From Devosia sp. (GTDB lineage: Bacteria; Pseudomonadota; Alphaproteobacteria; Rhizobiales; Devosiaceae): 5,806 nucleotides of DNA. The notes beneath the pieces were generated by a model. That model had not been told where the DNA came from. It did not search any database and worked only from the letters and a program-made list of their open reading frames with translations. Below are positions 5,597-5,806 of this stretch, piece by piece (positions within the stretch are counted from its first letter, which is position 1; each line of letters starts with the position of its first letter). The translations under genes were made by a program, and so were the position numbers. The stretch spans positions 1-5,806 of the forward strand of contig JAQGKG010000136.1 of NCBI GenBank assembly GCA_028290245.1. Reading direction: 5' to 3'.

Positions 5597-5806
5597 TCAG
5601 GCCGTTACGGCGAGGTTCGCCGAGCTCTCCGGCAGGTCTTCGCCGAACACCCGCTGGTAGAATTCGGCAACCACGGGGCGCTCGAGTTCGTCGCACTTGT
5701 TGAGGAAGGTCAGCCGGAAGGCAAAGCCGATGTCGCCGTCGAAAATCTGGGAGTTCTCGGCCCAGGTGATGACGGTACGCGGGCTCATCACGGTCGACAG
5801 GTCGCC
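5597..5806 (-). CDS. cobS: Aerobic cobaltochelatase subunit CobS, C-terminal part
   Basis: Only the last 69 codons lie in the window; the reading frame runs open to the right edge, where the start and most of the gene lie outside. CobS is the AAA+ ATPase that pairs with CobT to drive CobN-dependent cobalt insertion. The visible part is the helical lid end: MSPRTVITWAEN, whose SPR arginine would be the sensor-2 position of MoxR-type AAA+ proteins, then IGFAFRLTFLNKCDELERPVVAEFYQRVFG, strongly typical of CobS. It ends at TGA (5599-5597). Walker A and B motifs cannot be checked here. cobS leads cobT in the same direction, as usual in Hyphomicrobiales, with a 166-bp spacer occupied by palindromic repeats. 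Confidence 0.95.
   Translation of the reverse strand, partial: GDLSTVMSPRTVITWAENSQIFDGDIGFAFRLTFLNKCDELERPVVAEFYQRVFGEDLPESSANLAVTA

Noticed and set aside
5442..5696. An 84-codon minus-strand frame between cobT and cobS
   Set aside because: It runs across the palindromic repeats and the cobS 3' end in another frame and gives arginine- and proline-rich text with no family resemblance.

Overview
The window is GC-rich DNA from an alphaproteobacterium, most likely of the order Hyphomicrobiales (Rhizobiales). This rests on the aerobic-type cobaltochelatase pair CobS/CobT, an alphaproteobacterial-style ribosomal protein L28 next to a DUF3108 gene, and palindromic intergenic repeats like those of rhizobial relatives. 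Devosia or a neighbouring genus is a guess from general resemblance and was not tested.

Layout, left to right. Positions 1-303 hold no convincing gene, only a terminator-like hairpin and several inverted repeats. A minus-strand gene for an exported DUF3108 protein (304-1086, TTG start) is divergent from rpmB (1296-1580, +). The 209-bp spacer between them holds a candidate rpmB promoter. A strong intrinsic terminator (1605-1640) closes rpmB. Next comes a plus-strand membrane transporter of the YhhQ/VUT family (1707-2393), probably importing queuosine precursors. This gene converges on a minus-strand block that reads from the right edge: cobS (3' end only, 5597-5806), cobT (3544-5430) and an exported 'esterase-like activity of phytase' protein (2555-3544).

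CobS (AAA+ ATPase) and CobT (acidic linker plus VWA/MIDAS domain) form the ATP-driven part of the aerobic cobaltochelatase. With CobN, encoded elsewhere, they insert cobalt into hydrogenobyrinic acid a,c-diamide during B12 synthesis. The phytase-like gene starts inside the cobT stop codon, so its translation is probably coupled to cobT, although no functional link to cobalamin is known. rpmB, the transporter and the DUF3108 gene are separate transcription units with housekeeping-type roles.

The main non-coding structure is two head-to-head pairs of short palindromic elements from different families. One pair fills the convergent junction between the transporter and the phytase-like gene (2418-2546). 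The other lies inside the cob operon between cobS and cobT (5466-5588). I found no mobile-element gene, CRISPR array, tRNA, rRNA or clear riboswitch. The content is mostly ordinary core genome, and I see no convincing undescribed system.
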